DNA of 64,000 nucleotides from an uncultured Bacteroidota bacterium. GTDB lineage: Bacteria; Bacteroidota; Bacteroidia; Chitinophagales; Chitinophagaceae. The position numbers were made by a program, and so were the translations under genes. The notes below the pieces were generated by a model that ran no database searches, was not told the DNA's origin, and was given only the letters and a program-made list of their open reading frames with translations. The stretch spans positions 38,783 through 102,782 of the forward strand of contig CALEZD010000079.1 of NCBI GenBank assembly GCA_937928385.1. The letters are read 5' to 3'. Every line of letters begins with the position of its first letter. Positions within the stretch are counted from its first letter, which is position 1. This document shows, one piece after another, positions 44,498 through 52,942 of the stretch.

Positions 44498-44552
44498 GTA
44501 CAATAAGATAATAAAATTCCAATTAATATTTCGCCATTTAGGCATTTTAACG

Positions 44553-44560
44553 TATATTTG
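44553..44560 (+). promoter_or_regulatory. -7 element TATATTTG of the uvrB leader
   Basis: An exact TAnnTTTG match. It precedes the His-rich start at 44616 by 55 nt and uvrB by 403 nt. No TTG is present at the expected -33 place. Confidence 0.5.
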
Positions 44561-44615
44561 CTATGTAACTCCGCATAACAATGTGGAACTTCAACCATGA
44601 ATAAACCATAACCCC

Positions 44616-44685
44616 ATGCCCCAAACAAGACAACATCACCACAACCACATTACACAATCCACCCGCCCACCTGGCGGGTTTTTTA
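44616..44685 (+). promoter_or_regulatory. Candidate attenuator: His-rich leader peptide and terminator hairpin
   Basis: The ATG at 44616 opens a reading MPQTRQHHHNHITQSTRP, with four His among five codons, like the leader peptides of histidine-operon attenuators. It is followed by a strong intrinsic hairpin ACCCGCC-CACCT-GGCGGGT with TTTTTT (44661-44685). The reading frame stays open through the hairpin, unlike classical leaders. No histidine-biosynthesis gene follows in the window; uvrB is the next gene, 279 nt further. Confidence 0.5.
44661..44685 (+). terminator. Intrinsic terminator/attenuator before uvrB
   Basis: A 7-bp perfect GC-rich stem (ACCCGCC/GGCGGGT), 5-nt loop and six T's directly after. 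It would stop most transcripts that start at the TATATTTG element, about 110 nt downstream of it. Confidence 0.8.
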
Positions 44686-44963
44686 TTCCGGGTATTTCTC
44701 CCGAAAAAACATGTGCAGGGTTAACAACTGAGCTTGCGAACTCGCTAATGCAAAAGAAAATCATTGATCAGTTAGCAAAAGTTAACAAACATCGTATAAT
44801 ATGCTTGTTATCAATCAATTGCAAACATGCAATATTACCTTCAGTTAAACCCGCTATACAAAATGCAACAACATGGTTAACAAAATGTGAGCTTTTAAAC
44901 AACATCACAAAAATTAGTCGCCCCTTTAGGGGGATAGGGGGAAGTTCCCGAACTTTACAAACC
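44686..44963. other. Gap between attenuator and uvrB with repeated GTTARCAAM motifs
   Basis: No gene start is supported; the in-frame stretch to uvrB is low-complexity. GTTAACAAC (44720), GTTAGCAAA (44771), GTTAACAAA (44781) and GTTAACAAA (44876) repeat. A GC-rich CCCCTTTAGGGGGATAGGGGG block (from 44923) lies near the uvrB start. No exact promoter element is seen here. Confidence 0.5.
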
Positions 44964-46991
44964 ATGTTCAAAATACATCGTCCATATCCGCCTGCGGGCG
45001 ACCAGCCACAGGCCATCACCGAATTGGTGAAAAGCCTCAACGAAGGGGAACAGTTCCAGACCCTGCTGGGGGTTACCGGCAGCGGTAAAACCTTTACCAT
45101 GGCCAACGTGATTCAGGAGGTGCAGAAGCCCACCCTGGTCATCACGCACAACAAAACACTGGTGGCGCAGCTCTACGGCGAGTTCCGCCAGTTCTTCCCC
45201 GACAATGCGGTGGAGTACTTCGTCAGCTATTACGACTACTACCAGCCTGAGGCATACATCCCCACCAGCGATACGTATATCGAAAAAGACCTGTCCATCA
45301 ACGAAGAGCTGGACAAGCTGCGCCTGCGTGCCACCAGCAACCTGCTGAGCGGCAGGCGCGATATTATAGTGGTGGCATCCGTATCCTGCATATATGGTAT
45401 GGGTAACCCCACCGAATATGCCAATGGTATCATCCGTTTCAAGCGCGGCGATAATATAGGCCGCAACGGTTTCCTGCACCACCTGGTGAATGCACAGTAC
45501 CACCGCAGCCAGGGCGATTTTACCCGGGGTACTTTCCGCGTAAAAGGCGATACGGTGGATATCAACCTGCCTTATGTGGACTATGGCTACCGCATCACCT
45601 TCTTCGGCGACGAGGTAGAAGAAATTGAAAGCTTCCAGACCGATACCGGCAAGCGCATCGGTATTATGGAACATGCAGCCATCTTCCCCGCCAACCTGTA
45701 CCTGGCGCCTAAAGACATGCTGGGGCAAATTATGCACGAGATACAGGATGAGATGATGGCGCAGCACGATTACTTTAAGAGCATACATAAGCCGCTGGAG
45801 GCACAACGCATCAAAGAGCGGGTGAGCTACGACCTGGAAATGATACAAGAACTGGGTTATTGCAATGGGATAGAAAACTATTCCCGCTTCCTCGACCGCA
45901 GGCAGCCCGGCACAAGGCCTTTCTGTTTGTTGGATTATTTCCCCGACGACTTCCTGATGGTGGTGGACGAGAGCCACGTGACCATTCCGCAGATAAGCGG
46001 TATGTATGGCGGTGACCGCAGCCGCAAGCTGAACCTGGTGGATTTCGGTTTCCGCCTGCCCAGTGCATTGGACAACCGACCGCTCAACTTCCACGAGTTT
46101 GAAGGATTGCTGAACCAGGTGATATTTGTAAGCGCAACCCCGGGCGACTATGAGCTGCACCGCACGGGCGGTGTAGTGGTAGAGCAGGTAGTACGCCCCA
46201 CCGGCCTGCTGGACCCGCCTATAGAAGTGCGCCCCAGCATCAACCAGATAGACGACCTGCTGGACGAGATAGACAAGCGGGTGAAAAAAGGCGACCGCGT
46301 GCTGGTGACCACGCTCACCAAGCGCATGGCAGAGGAAATGGATAAATACCTGAAAAGGATAGATATCAAAAGTAAATACATTCATAGTGAAGTAGATACA
46401 CTGGAAAGGGTGGAGATATTAAGGGAACTGCGCCTGGGGGTTATAGACGTACTGGTAGGTGTAAACCTGCTGCGCGAGGGGCTCGACCTGCCCGAAGTAT
46501 CGCTGATGGCGATACTGGACGCGGATAAAGAGGGTTTCCTGCGTAATGAACGCTCGCTGACGCAGATGGCCGGGCGTGCCGCGCGTAATGCAGAGGGGTT
46601 AGTGATATTTTATGCCGACCGTATGACAGACAGCATGCAGCGCACCATAGACGAAACCGACCGCCGCCGCGAGAAGCAGGTGAAGTACAACACCGAGCAC
46701 GGCATCACACCTATGACCATACGCAAGAGTACGGAGGAGGTGTTCAAACAGACATCGGTACTTGACATAAAGGGCTACGACAGCAATAATAAGTACGCCA
46801 TACACGAAGAGCTGGCGCCGCTTGCCGCAGAAGACGAAGTAGAATACAAAACCTACGCGCAACTGGACAAAGCCATAACCAAAGTGAAAAAAGAAATGGA
46901 AAAAGCCGCCAAAGAACTGGACTTTATGGAAGCAGCAAGACTACGCGATAAAATGCTGGCCATGCAAAAGGAACTGGAGGGGATGAAATAG
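44964..46991 (+). CDS. uvrB: Excinuclease ABC subunit B
   Basis: 675 aa from ATG 44964 (MFKIHRPYPPAGDQPQAI), the family's usual length and start; an earlier in-frame ATG at 44616 would add 116 non-conserved residues. Walker A is GVTGSGKTFTMA (about 36-47), the beta-hairpin is YYDYYQPEAYIP, Walker B is VVDESHVTIPQ, and the C-terminal UVR motif for UvrC contact is EKAAKELDFMEAARLRDK. It loads onto DNA damage with UvrA and lets UvrC cut. It is preceded by the unusual attenuator-like leader. Confidence 0.97.
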   Translation: MFKIHRPYPPAGDQPQAITELVKSLNEGEQFQTLLGVTGSGKTFTMANVIQEVQKPTLVITHNKTLVAQLYGEFRQFFPDNAVEYFVSYYDYYQPEAYIPTSDTYIEKDLSINEELDKLRLRATSNLLSGRRDIIVVASVSCIYGMGNPTEYANGIIRFKRGDNIGRNGFLHHLVNAQYHRSQGDFTRGTFRVKGDTVDINLPYVDYGYRITFFGDEVEEIESFQTDTGKRIGIMEHAAIFPANLYLAPKDMLGQIMHEIQDEMMAQHDYFKSIHKPLEAQRIKERVSYDLEMIQELGYCNGIENYSRFLDRRQPGTRPFCLLDYFPDDFLMVVDESHVTIPQISGMYGGDRSRKLNLVDFGFRLPSALDNRPLNFHEFEGLLNQVIFVSATPGDYELHRTGGVVVEQVVRPTGLLDPPIEVRPSINQIDDLLDEIDKRVKKGDRVLVTTLTKRMAEEMDKYLKRIDIKSKYIHSEVDTLERVEILRELRLGVIDVLVGVNLLREGLDLPEVSLMAILDADKEGFLRNERSLTQMAGRAARNAEGLVIFYADRMTDSMQRTIDETDRRREKQVKYNTEHGITPMTIRKSTEEVFKQTSVLDIKGYDSNNKYAIHEELAPLAAEDEVEYKTYAQLDKAITKVKKEMEKAAKELDFMEAARLRDKMLAMQKELEGMK

Positions 46992-47016
46992 AGTAAAAAG
47001 TTTTAAAAGTATACCT

Positions 47017-48159
47017 ATGATTGTATGTTACATGTGTGAGACTGAAATCAGCAAAGAAAACCATAGTGACGAACACATTATTCTAAATGCACTAGGGGGA
47101 AGATTAAAGTCTAAGAAGCTATTATGTAAAAAATGTAATTCAATATATGGTTCTGATTACGATGCGGAACTTGCTAAGTCAACGAATACATTAGCCAACC
47201 TATTGATGATCAAAAGAGAGGATGGTCAGTCGCAGCCAATTAAAGGGAAATTATCCAGTACTCAAGAATCCTATTCCATTTTGCCAGATGGCAGTCCAAG
47301 AGCAGGGAAACCAAAGTTTATTAAAGAAATTGATGGAGAAAAAATAAAATACTCGATTTCTGCCCGTGATGAGTCCGAACTAACCACAATACTCAAAGGT
47401 TTACAGAAAAAACATCCGGAACTCAATATTACAGATGCAATAGCTAATTCTACTCACAAAAATGTTTATTTGAATGAACCAATACAGTTCGATGTAGCCA
47501 TAGGAGGTTTAAAGGTATTTAAGGCGGTTACTAAATCTGCTGTTAACTTTTATATTCATAACGGCGGCGATCGTAATGAAATTAAACATGTAATACAGTA
47601 TCTGAGAGATGAAGCTGATCTAGATGTTGCTTGGCTACATTACCCAAATACCAGTCCATACATTGCAGGTGACGAAGAGGTTAGCCACCTTGTATACATC
47701 TATGGTTCCGCATCTGATAAAATACTTTACGCTTACATCGAATTTTTTAATACCGATTGCTATATAGTCAAACTTAACGACGACTATAAAGGAAATAACA
47801 TCAATGCTGTGTATGTGCAAAACCTTATTGATAATACTAATACAACTGATGTATTTATACCTAATTATAGCAGAGAAGAAATTTTGAATTTTTTTGAGAA
47901 TAAAAATTACAAGCCGTTTACTGAAGTACAGAAACGCTACGATAGAACCATGAACATCGCATATAAACGACAAACTTCAAATCATACTTATAAGCTAATG
48001 TCTGAAGGACTACAGAATGCTTTAGGGAAATATCCGGAAGGCACAAAAATAACAGAGGAAATGATAGGTGAGGCTGTTGAAGAAACAATGAAATTACTGG
48101 AACCTTGGATAATACGTAATATGAAAAGGAGTGAAAATTTGGAGGATAAAGAGGAATAA
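47017..48159 (+). CDS. HNH endonuclease-domain protein (HNH_5 type)
   Basis: A 380-aa protein. The first 50 residues hold the zinc-binding HNH_5 layout: CYMCETEI, then DEHIILNALGGRLKSKKLLC and KKCNSIYGSDYDAEL, i.e. C..C - H - N - C..C. The remaining 330 residues lack a recognised family. The gene is clearly more AT-rich than uvrB, 25 nt downstream of it, and has no homologue nearby. This looks like an acquired gene, perhaps defence-related, but that is an inference. Possible co-transcription with uvrB. Confidence 0.72.
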   Translation: MIVCYMCETEISKENHSDEHIILNALGGRLKSKKLLCKKCNSIYGSDYDAELAKSTNTLANLLMIKREDGQSQPIKGKLSSTQESYSILPDGSPRAGKPKFIKEIDGEKIKYSISARDESELTTILKGLQKKHPELNITDAIANSTHKNVYLNEPIQFDVAIGGLKVFKAVTKSAVNFYIHNGGDRNEIKHVIQYLRDEADLDVAWLHYPNTSPYIAGDEEVSHLVYIYGSASDKILYAYIEFFNTDCYIVKLNDDYKGNNINAVYVQNLIDNTNTTDVFIPNYSREEILNFFENKNYKPFTEVQKRYDRTMNIAYKRQTSNHTYKLMSEGLQNALGKYPEGTKITEEMIGEAVEETMKLLEPWIIRNMKRSENLEDKEE

Positions 48160-48165
48160 ATCGTC

Positions 48166-48825
48166 CTAACCCGCCACCTCATTAATATCCTTATTCTCCA
48201 AATGCTTTTTATCACTACCATGAAGCGCTACCACTATCATCGCCTTGCCTACCCTTACGGTATCGGTCACCATCGCCGATTTGCGCAGCAGCGGGAAGAA
48301 GGGCCGCAACACTACATAAGCGGCATTATACCAGCCCGTTTTCGATTTGATGCCTTTCATAGGCAATATGATTCCCGGCCGGAACATATATGCGACTTTG
48401 AAGGGCATTTTCAACAGTGCGTTTTCAGTCCTGCCTTTCACCCTCGCCCAAATGCTGCGCCCCTGCTCGGTGCTGTCCGTCCCCGTGCCGGATACATAGA
48501 TGAAGGTCATGCCGGGGTGTATCACCGTTTCGGCGAAGTGTATGGTCAGGTCGTAGGTAACGCGGCTGTACTGTTCTTCGCTCATGCCTATGGCCGATAC
48601 GCCCAGGCAAAAGAAGCAGGCATCGTACCCCTGCAATTGTTCTTTTATGGCGCTGAGGTCGTAGAAGTCTTTATGGATAAGCTCTTTCAGCTTAGGGTGT
48701 TGTATATCTATTGGCTGGCGGTTCACCAGCAGCACCTCCGAGATATTCTCGTCCTCCAGGCATTCCAGCAGTACGCCTTTGCCCACCATGCCGGTAGCCC
48801 CTGTAATAATTACCCTGATACCCAT
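48166..48825 (-). CDS. NAD(P)-binding SDR-like oxidoreductase
   Basis: A 219-aa atypical SDR: VIITGATGMVGKGVLLECLE (residues 5-24) is the dinucleotide-binding GxxGxxG loop. The C-terminal half lacks the standard Y-x3-K pair in the usual place. It resembles the HTATIP2/NmrA-like proteins annotated as NAD(P)H-binding. Natural substrate unknown. Convergent with the HNH gene, stops 6 nt apart, and it starts divergently from the GNAT gene. Confidence 0.75.
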   Translation of the reverse strand: MGIRVIITGATGMVGKGVLLECLEDENISEVLLVNRQPIDIQHPKLKELIHKDFYDLSAIKEQLQGYDACFFCLGVSAIGMSEEQYSRVTYDLTIHFAETVIHPGMTFIYVSGTGTDSTEQGRSIWARVKGRTENALLKMPFKVAYMFRPGIILPMKGIKSKTGWYNAAYVVLRPFFPLLRKSAMVTDTVRVGKAMIVVALHGSDKKHLENKDINEVAG

Positions 48826-48919
48826 AATAATAAAGGTAAGCCAATTACCTATTAAACAATATCTGCTACGTTTAAAACATAATCATAATGGCTTATCTTG
48901 TACGCTCAAATACGCAAAC

Positions 48920-50041
48920 ATGTTGGTGACGATACAGCCTTGCAACGATATAGCTGACCTGAAGAAGTTCGCGCAGTTTCCTTACGACCTGTATAAGGAG
49001 AACAAATACTGGGTGCCCCCAATGTTCAAAGACGAACTGCAAGCGTTGCAGCCCGCTACCAACCCCGCCTTCAAAAACTGCGAAGCGCAGTTCTGGATAG
49101 CCATCAAGCACGGTAAAGTAGCGGGCAGGATAGGTGCTATCATCAACAAGGCATACAACGAGAAGACCGGTACACGCCTGGGCCGTATCACCCGTATCGA
49201 ATTTGTAGACGATAAAGAGGTAAGCAAAACCCTGCTGGATACTGCTGAGAAATGGATAAAGGATAAAGGCATGGTAGGTGCGCACGGCCCGCTGGGCTTC
49301 ACCAACCTCGACCACCAGGCTATCATGATAGAAGGGTTTGACTACCTCCCGTCGATAGCATCAGAATATCACCTGCCATACTATAAGGAACATATGGAAG
49401 CGGCAGGCTATGGTAAAGAAATGGATTGGGTGGAGTTTCGCCTGAAGCTGGCAGATGCCATACCGGAGAAAGCACTGAAGCTGAATGAAATGATCAAAAC
49501 CCGCTATAAGCTGAACGTAGTGCATTTCAACAACAGGAAGGAAATGCGCGCCCACGCCCCCCGGGCTTTTGAGCTGCTCAACAATTCCTTCGGCGACCTG
49601 TTCAGTTTTGTGAGGATGGATAAAGAATTGTCTGACTTCTACATCAAAAAATACTTCTCCATACTCAACCCGCATTTCGTTAAAATGATTGAGGACGAGA
49701 ACCACGAGTTGATAGGCTTTATCATCAGCCTGCCCTCGCTCAGCGAGGCTATGCAGAAAGCGGGTGGTAAAATATTCCCGCTGGGCTGGTACCATATCAT
49801 GCAGGCTTTAAAGAAGCCCAAAGTGGCCGACCTGTTGCTCACGGCTATTCATCCCGAGTGGCAGGCAAAGGGCGTGAGTGCCATCCTCATTACAGAGCTA
49901 CAGAAAGTGATGTACGAATACGGCGTTACCCATGCTGAAACCACGGGCATCATCGAAACCAATGAAAAAGCCATCAGCCACTGGAAAAACTACGACCACA
50001 TCCAGCACAAAAGGAAGAGGTGTTTTATAAAGATGTTTTAG
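48920..50041 (+). CDS. GNAT-family N-acetyltransferase-like protein
   Basis: About 373 aa from ATG 48920 (MLVTIQPCNDIADLKKFAQF); a longer reading from 48779 would run over the divergent gene's start and is not conserved in type. Conserved blocks are FPYDLYKENKYWVPPMF, GRIGAIINKAYNE, and the late acetyl-CoA-type AIHPEWQAKGVSAILITEL. Such proteins are common in Bacteroidota; acceptor unknown. The last 17 nt overlap the convergent zinc-ribbon gene. Confidence 0.82.
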   Translation: MLVTIQPCNDIADLKKFAQFPYDLYKENKYWVPPMFKDELQALQPATNPAFKNCEAQFWIAIKHGKVAGRIGAIINKAYNEKTGTRLGRITRIEFVDDKEVSKTLLDTAEKWIKDKGMVGAHGPLGFTNLDHQAIMIEGFDYLPSIASEYHLPYYKEHMEAAGYGKEMDWVEFRLKLADAIPEKALKLNEMIKTRYKLNVVHFNNRKEMRAHAPRAFELLNNSFGDLFSFVRMDKELSDFYIKKYFSILNPHFVKMIEDENHELIGFIISLPSLSEAMQKAGGKIFPLGWYHIMQALKKPKVADLLLTAIHPEWQAKGVSAILITELQKVMYEYGVTHAETTGIIETNEKAISHWKNYDHIQHKRKRCFIKMF

Positions 50042-50366
50042 TCCTTGCCTGGGATTGATATTTAATGACAAAGTCTTTTGCTTCACGCATAGTTTTAGGA
50101 TACTCAACGTATTCTTTCATTGATATTATTCTACCTGTTTCTTTTTGCACCTGTACTACTTTATAAATGTGTTGGTAGAAAAACCCATGTTCAACTAAGA
50201 ATTTTACAATTTCCCAGCCCTTAATATCCGCTTTTTTAGGAGGTCTAAATAAATAAGACATACTGATTGTAGGCTTAGAACAATCAGGGCAAATTTCCTG
50301 TTTGTCATCTACTGACAGTAGGTTATTGGTTTTCCTGCATAATAAACAAACTGCTTTATGTCCCAT
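50025..50366 (-). CDS. Small protein with N-terminal zinc ribbon
   Basis: A 113-aa protein with two CxxC motifs (CLLCRKTNN at about 7-15 and CPDCSKPT at about 27-34) that can bind zinc, followed by a 75-residue helical part. No family recognised. It lies 8 nt after the DHFR-like stop on the same strand and overlaps the convergent GNAT gene by 17 nt at its 3' end. Confidence 0.6.
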   Translation of the reverse strand: MGHKAVCLLCRKTNNLLSVDDKQEICPDCSKPTISMSYLFRPPKKADIKGWEIVKFLVEHGFFYQHIYKVVQVQKETGRIISMKEYVEYPKTMREAKDFVIKYQSQARTKTSL

Positions 50367-50374
50367 TCTTAAAA

Positions 50375-50899
50375 TTAAGCAAGTCTATACTTCACCGACA
50401 CCAGCCCCGTTTCGTAGGTTCTACTTTCCAGCAGTTGCAAGGGTATCCTGTCGGTAATGCCGGTAAACAAAGGCTTTCCGCTACCCAACAGTATCGGGTG
50501 AATAGACAGCCAGATTTCATCTACCAGGCCCAGGTTCATTAGCGATGATGTGAGTGAAGCACCGCCAAACAGCCATATATCTTTGCCGGGTTCCTGCTTG
50601 ATTTTTTCTACTTCTTCTTTTGTATCACCCGAAACAATTACCGCGCCTTCTTTGATTTTAGTAAGTGTATTGCTGAAAACATACTCTTTCATCGGAGGCA
50701 TACCGGGTATACCGTCACCGCCTGCACTCATTTGCTCAGATAGCTGGAAGCTCTTCCTGCCATAAAAGACAGCATCAATTCTTTTGAAGAAATCGGACAA
50801 TCCGTAATCCTGGTCGGTAAAGCACCAGTCAAATTCGCCGTTGGGCCCTTCAATAAATCCGTCAAGGCTGACAGCTAAGCCGAGTATGATTTTGCGCAT
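50375..50899 (-). CDS. Dihydrofolate reductase family protein (RibD C-terminal type)
   Basis: A 174-aa protein of the RibD_C family: MRKIILGLAVSLDGFIEGPNGE at the start, AVFYGRKSFQ and DIWLFGGASLTSSLMNLGLVDE later. It binds NADPH; true folate reduction is not implied. It has its own candidate promoter: TATATTTG at 50926-50919, 20 nt before the ATG. Confidence 0.88.
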   Translation of the reverse strand: MRKIILGLAVSLDGFIEGPNGEFDWCFTDQDYGLSDFFKRIDAVFYGRKSFQLSEQMSAGGDGIPGMPPMKEYVFSNTLTKIKEGAVIVSGDTKEEVEKIKQEPGKDIWLFGGASLTSSLMNLGLVDEIWLSIHPILLGSGKPLFTGITDRIPLQLLESRTYETGLVSVKYRLA

Positions 50900-50918
50900 G
50901 GGAAGTTGTTTTCAGCCG

Positions 50919-50926
50919 CAAATATA
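50919..50926 (-). promoter_or_regulatory. -7 element TATATTTG before the DHFR-like gene
   Basis: Exact TAnnTTTG on the minus strand, 19-20 nt from the start codon. No -33 TTG is evident in the purine-rich stretch above it. Confidence 0.45.
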
Positions 50927-50975
50927 TTAGCGATGGAAGGAAGAAAAAAATAAACCCCTTCTTGGGTTGAGGTAT

Positions 50976-51989
50976 CTATGTTATGCTCTTAAACACCGTG
51001 TACCGCAGCACCATCTCAGCCAGCAGCAGCAGTATCGCAACAAAGGCAAAGGGGAAAAACAGTTCTGCATAGTGCTTGTAGCTGCTTACTTCTATCTTGG
51101 TTTTTTCCAGTTCGTCTATTTCGCTATAGATGCTTTTCAGCGATTTGTTGCTGGTGGCGCGGTAGTATTTACCGCCTGTTTCTTTGGCTATCTTTTGCAG
51201 CAGGGCTTCGTCTATCTGCACCGGCATCATCTGCTTCTGCGTGCCGAATGGCGTCTGCACAGGGTAGGGTGCCTGTCCTTCGCTGCCTATGCCTATGGTA
51301 TATACCCGCACCTTGTAGCGTTTAGCTATTTCCAACGCTGTGCTGGGGTCTATCAGCCCGGTATTGTTTACACCGTCTGTCAGCAATATCAGCACACGGC
51401 TTTTGGCTTTGGATGCACGCAGCCGGTCAACACCCGTAGCCAGCCCCATGCCTATGGCCGTACCATCCACCAGCACGCCACTTTTTATTTTGCTTATTTG
51501 TTCTTTCAATACGTTATGGTCAATAGTAATAGGCACCTGTGTAAAACTCTCCCCGGCAAATATCACCAGGCCTATGCGGTCGGTAGGGCGGCCTTCTACA
51601 AATTCTATAGCCACGTCTTTTGCCGCCTGTATGCGGTTGGGTTTCAGGTCTTCTGCCAGCATACTGCCCGATACATCCAGCGATATAACAATGTCTATAC
51701 CCTCGCTGTCAATCGACTCGCTGGTACTGCTGGACTGTGGTCGCGCCAATGCTATGATTAAGAATATCAATGACAGTATCCTCAGCCAGAACATGGCCGG
51801 GCGTAACTGTACCCTCCAGGTAGGTTTTACTTCTTTAATACCTGATATGGTAGTGAGCCTTACAGCGGGGTTGTCGTATTTCTTTTTGCGGTACTGCCAC
51901 CATATCATAAAAGGAATAAGCAGCAGCAACCCGAAATATAATGGGTGCGCAAAGTTGAGGTGCTGCCAGTCTAATAATCCTTTTATCAT
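50976..51989 (-). CDS. BatA-like von Willebrand factor A protein
   Basis: A 337-aa protein. An N-terminal aerotolerance region with a membrane segment (about 12-30), a second one near 60-78, the VWA domain with MIDAS motif VISLDVSGSMLAEDL (about 97-111) and DGVNNTG, and a C-terminal membrane segment (about 310-330). Bat proteins are linked to envelope stress and metal or oxygen tolerance in Bacteroides. It overlaps the preceding gene by 4 nt. Confidence 0.9.
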   Translation of the reverse strand: MIKGLLDWQHLNFAHPLYFGLLLLIPFMIWWQYRKKKYDNPAVRLTTISGIKEVKPTWRVQLRPAMFWLRILSLIFLIIALARPQSSSTSESIDSEGIDIVISLDVSGSMLAEDLKPNRIQAAKDVAIEFVEGRPTDRIGLVIFAGESFTQVPITIDHNVLKEQISKIKSGVLVDGTAIGMGLATGVDRLRASKAKSRVLILLTDGVNNTGLIDPSTALEIAKRYKVRVYTIGIGSEGQAPYPVQTPFGTQKQMMPVQIDEALLQKIAKETGGKYYRATSNKSLKSIYSEIDELEKTKIEVSSYKHYAELFFPFAFVAILLLLAEMVLRYTVFKSIT

Positions 51990-52939
51990 TGCTTCGCTGT
52001 ATTTTCAGTTACAACAGGTGGTTTTGTAGTCGTCACAAATTGCTTAGTATGGTCGAATGCGTCTGTATGCTCCTGCGGCAGGGGCTGCGCCTTGGCAAAC
52101 TTGGCCATATCCGCTGTTTGCAATATCATAGCCAGTTCGTCATAATGCTTCAGCATATCCCTGTGGCGTTTGGCTACCAGCAGCAGTTCGTCACTGGTCA
52201 GTTCCATAGCAGGGGTATTGAAGCGTTCTTCTATATAGGTACGCAGTATATCAGTCAACTCGGTATAGTATTGCTTCACATAGTCTTGCTGCCAAAGTTG
52301 TTTCTGTTCCAGTTCCAGCAGCAGGCGCAGTGCTTTTTCATTCGGTGTTTCAATATATTTCACGGGTGGTGCCGGTGGTACTTTTACGCCCTTGTTACGT
52401 ACGAAGTAGTAAATAATAAATGCTATCAGCCCCAGTGCCAGTAGCCCGCCCAATATGTACCATATATAGTCGCGCCATGTGGTTTTAACCTCCATGATGT
52501 CCACTATTGGCTTAAAAGGCTTGGTGGTATCTACAGGTACTGTCTGCACCATAATGGTGAAGGAATCGCTGCCAATATTATACGGTTGACCTGCTTTAGG
52601 TACGGAGGTGAATGTAAAGGAGGGTATAACGAGCATGCCCGAATCCCACCCTGTGATGAGCAGGCGCTGTTTGTAGATAGTGGTATTACCTTGGGTAGTA
52701 GTGTCTATTTTACCTTTTTCTACTACTTCCAGGCTGTTGAAGGTATCAGGGATAACCGCCCAAATCAGCTTTTCATCTTTATCGTGCTTCGCTTCTATAA
52801 ACAGGCGCAATTGGTCGCCCACTACTATTTGGCGGGCATCAATCTGCGCTTTTATCTCCGGCTGGGCGATGGCCTGTCCGTATGGCATCAATGCCAGTAC
52901 GGCCAACAGAAAATGATATGTGCTTTTTATCCTGTTCAT
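51986..52939 (-). CDS. BatD-like membrane-anchored protein (DUF4381-like)
   Basis: A 317-aa protein with signal peptide (about residues 1-25), an extracytoplasmic BatD-like beta domain (IKAQIDARQIVVGDQLRLFI), one membrane segment (YIWYILGGLLALGLIAFI, about 158-180) and a cytoplasmic helical tail. It sits between the DUF58 and VWA genes, a common order in Bat operons. It overlaps the VWA start by 4 nt. Length is shorter than full BatD. Confidence 0.8.
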   Translation of the reverse strand: MNRIKSTYHFLLAVLALMPYGQAIAQPEIKAQIDARQIVVGDQLRLFIEAKHDKDEKLIWAVIPDTFNSLEVVEKGKIDTTTQGNTTIYKQRLLITGWDSGMLVIPSFTFTSVPKAGQPYNIGSDSFTIMVQTVPVDTTKPFKPIVDIMEVKTTWRDYIWYILGGLLALGLIAFIIYYFVRNKGVKVPPAPPVKYIETPNEKALRLLLELEQKQLWQQDYVKQYYTELTDILRTYIEERFNTPAMELTSDELLLVAKRHRDMLKHYDELAMILQTADMAKFAKAQPLPQEHTDAFDHTKQFVTTTKPPVVTENTAKQ

Positions 52940-52942
52940 TTC

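Noticed and set aside
44616..44963. A 116-residue N-terminal extension of UvrB
   Set aside because: The extension crosses a strong terminator hairpin, is low-complexity, and UvrB proteins start at MFKIHRPYPPAGDQPQ with a usual length near 675 residues.
44500..44963. Replication origin before uvrB
   Set aside because: GTTAACAA repeats do not match DnaA boxes (TTATNCACA), and no dnaA, dnaN or AT-unwinding repeats are present.
44955..46385. Long open frame of 476 codons antisense to uvrB
   Set aside because: It mirrors the codon pattern of uvrB and has no signal or domain of its own; uvrB is certain on the other strand.
50967..51761. Open frame of 264 codons antisense to the VWA gene
   Set aside because: Tyr/Gln/His-rich shadow sequence; the VWA gene with MIDAS motif is clear.
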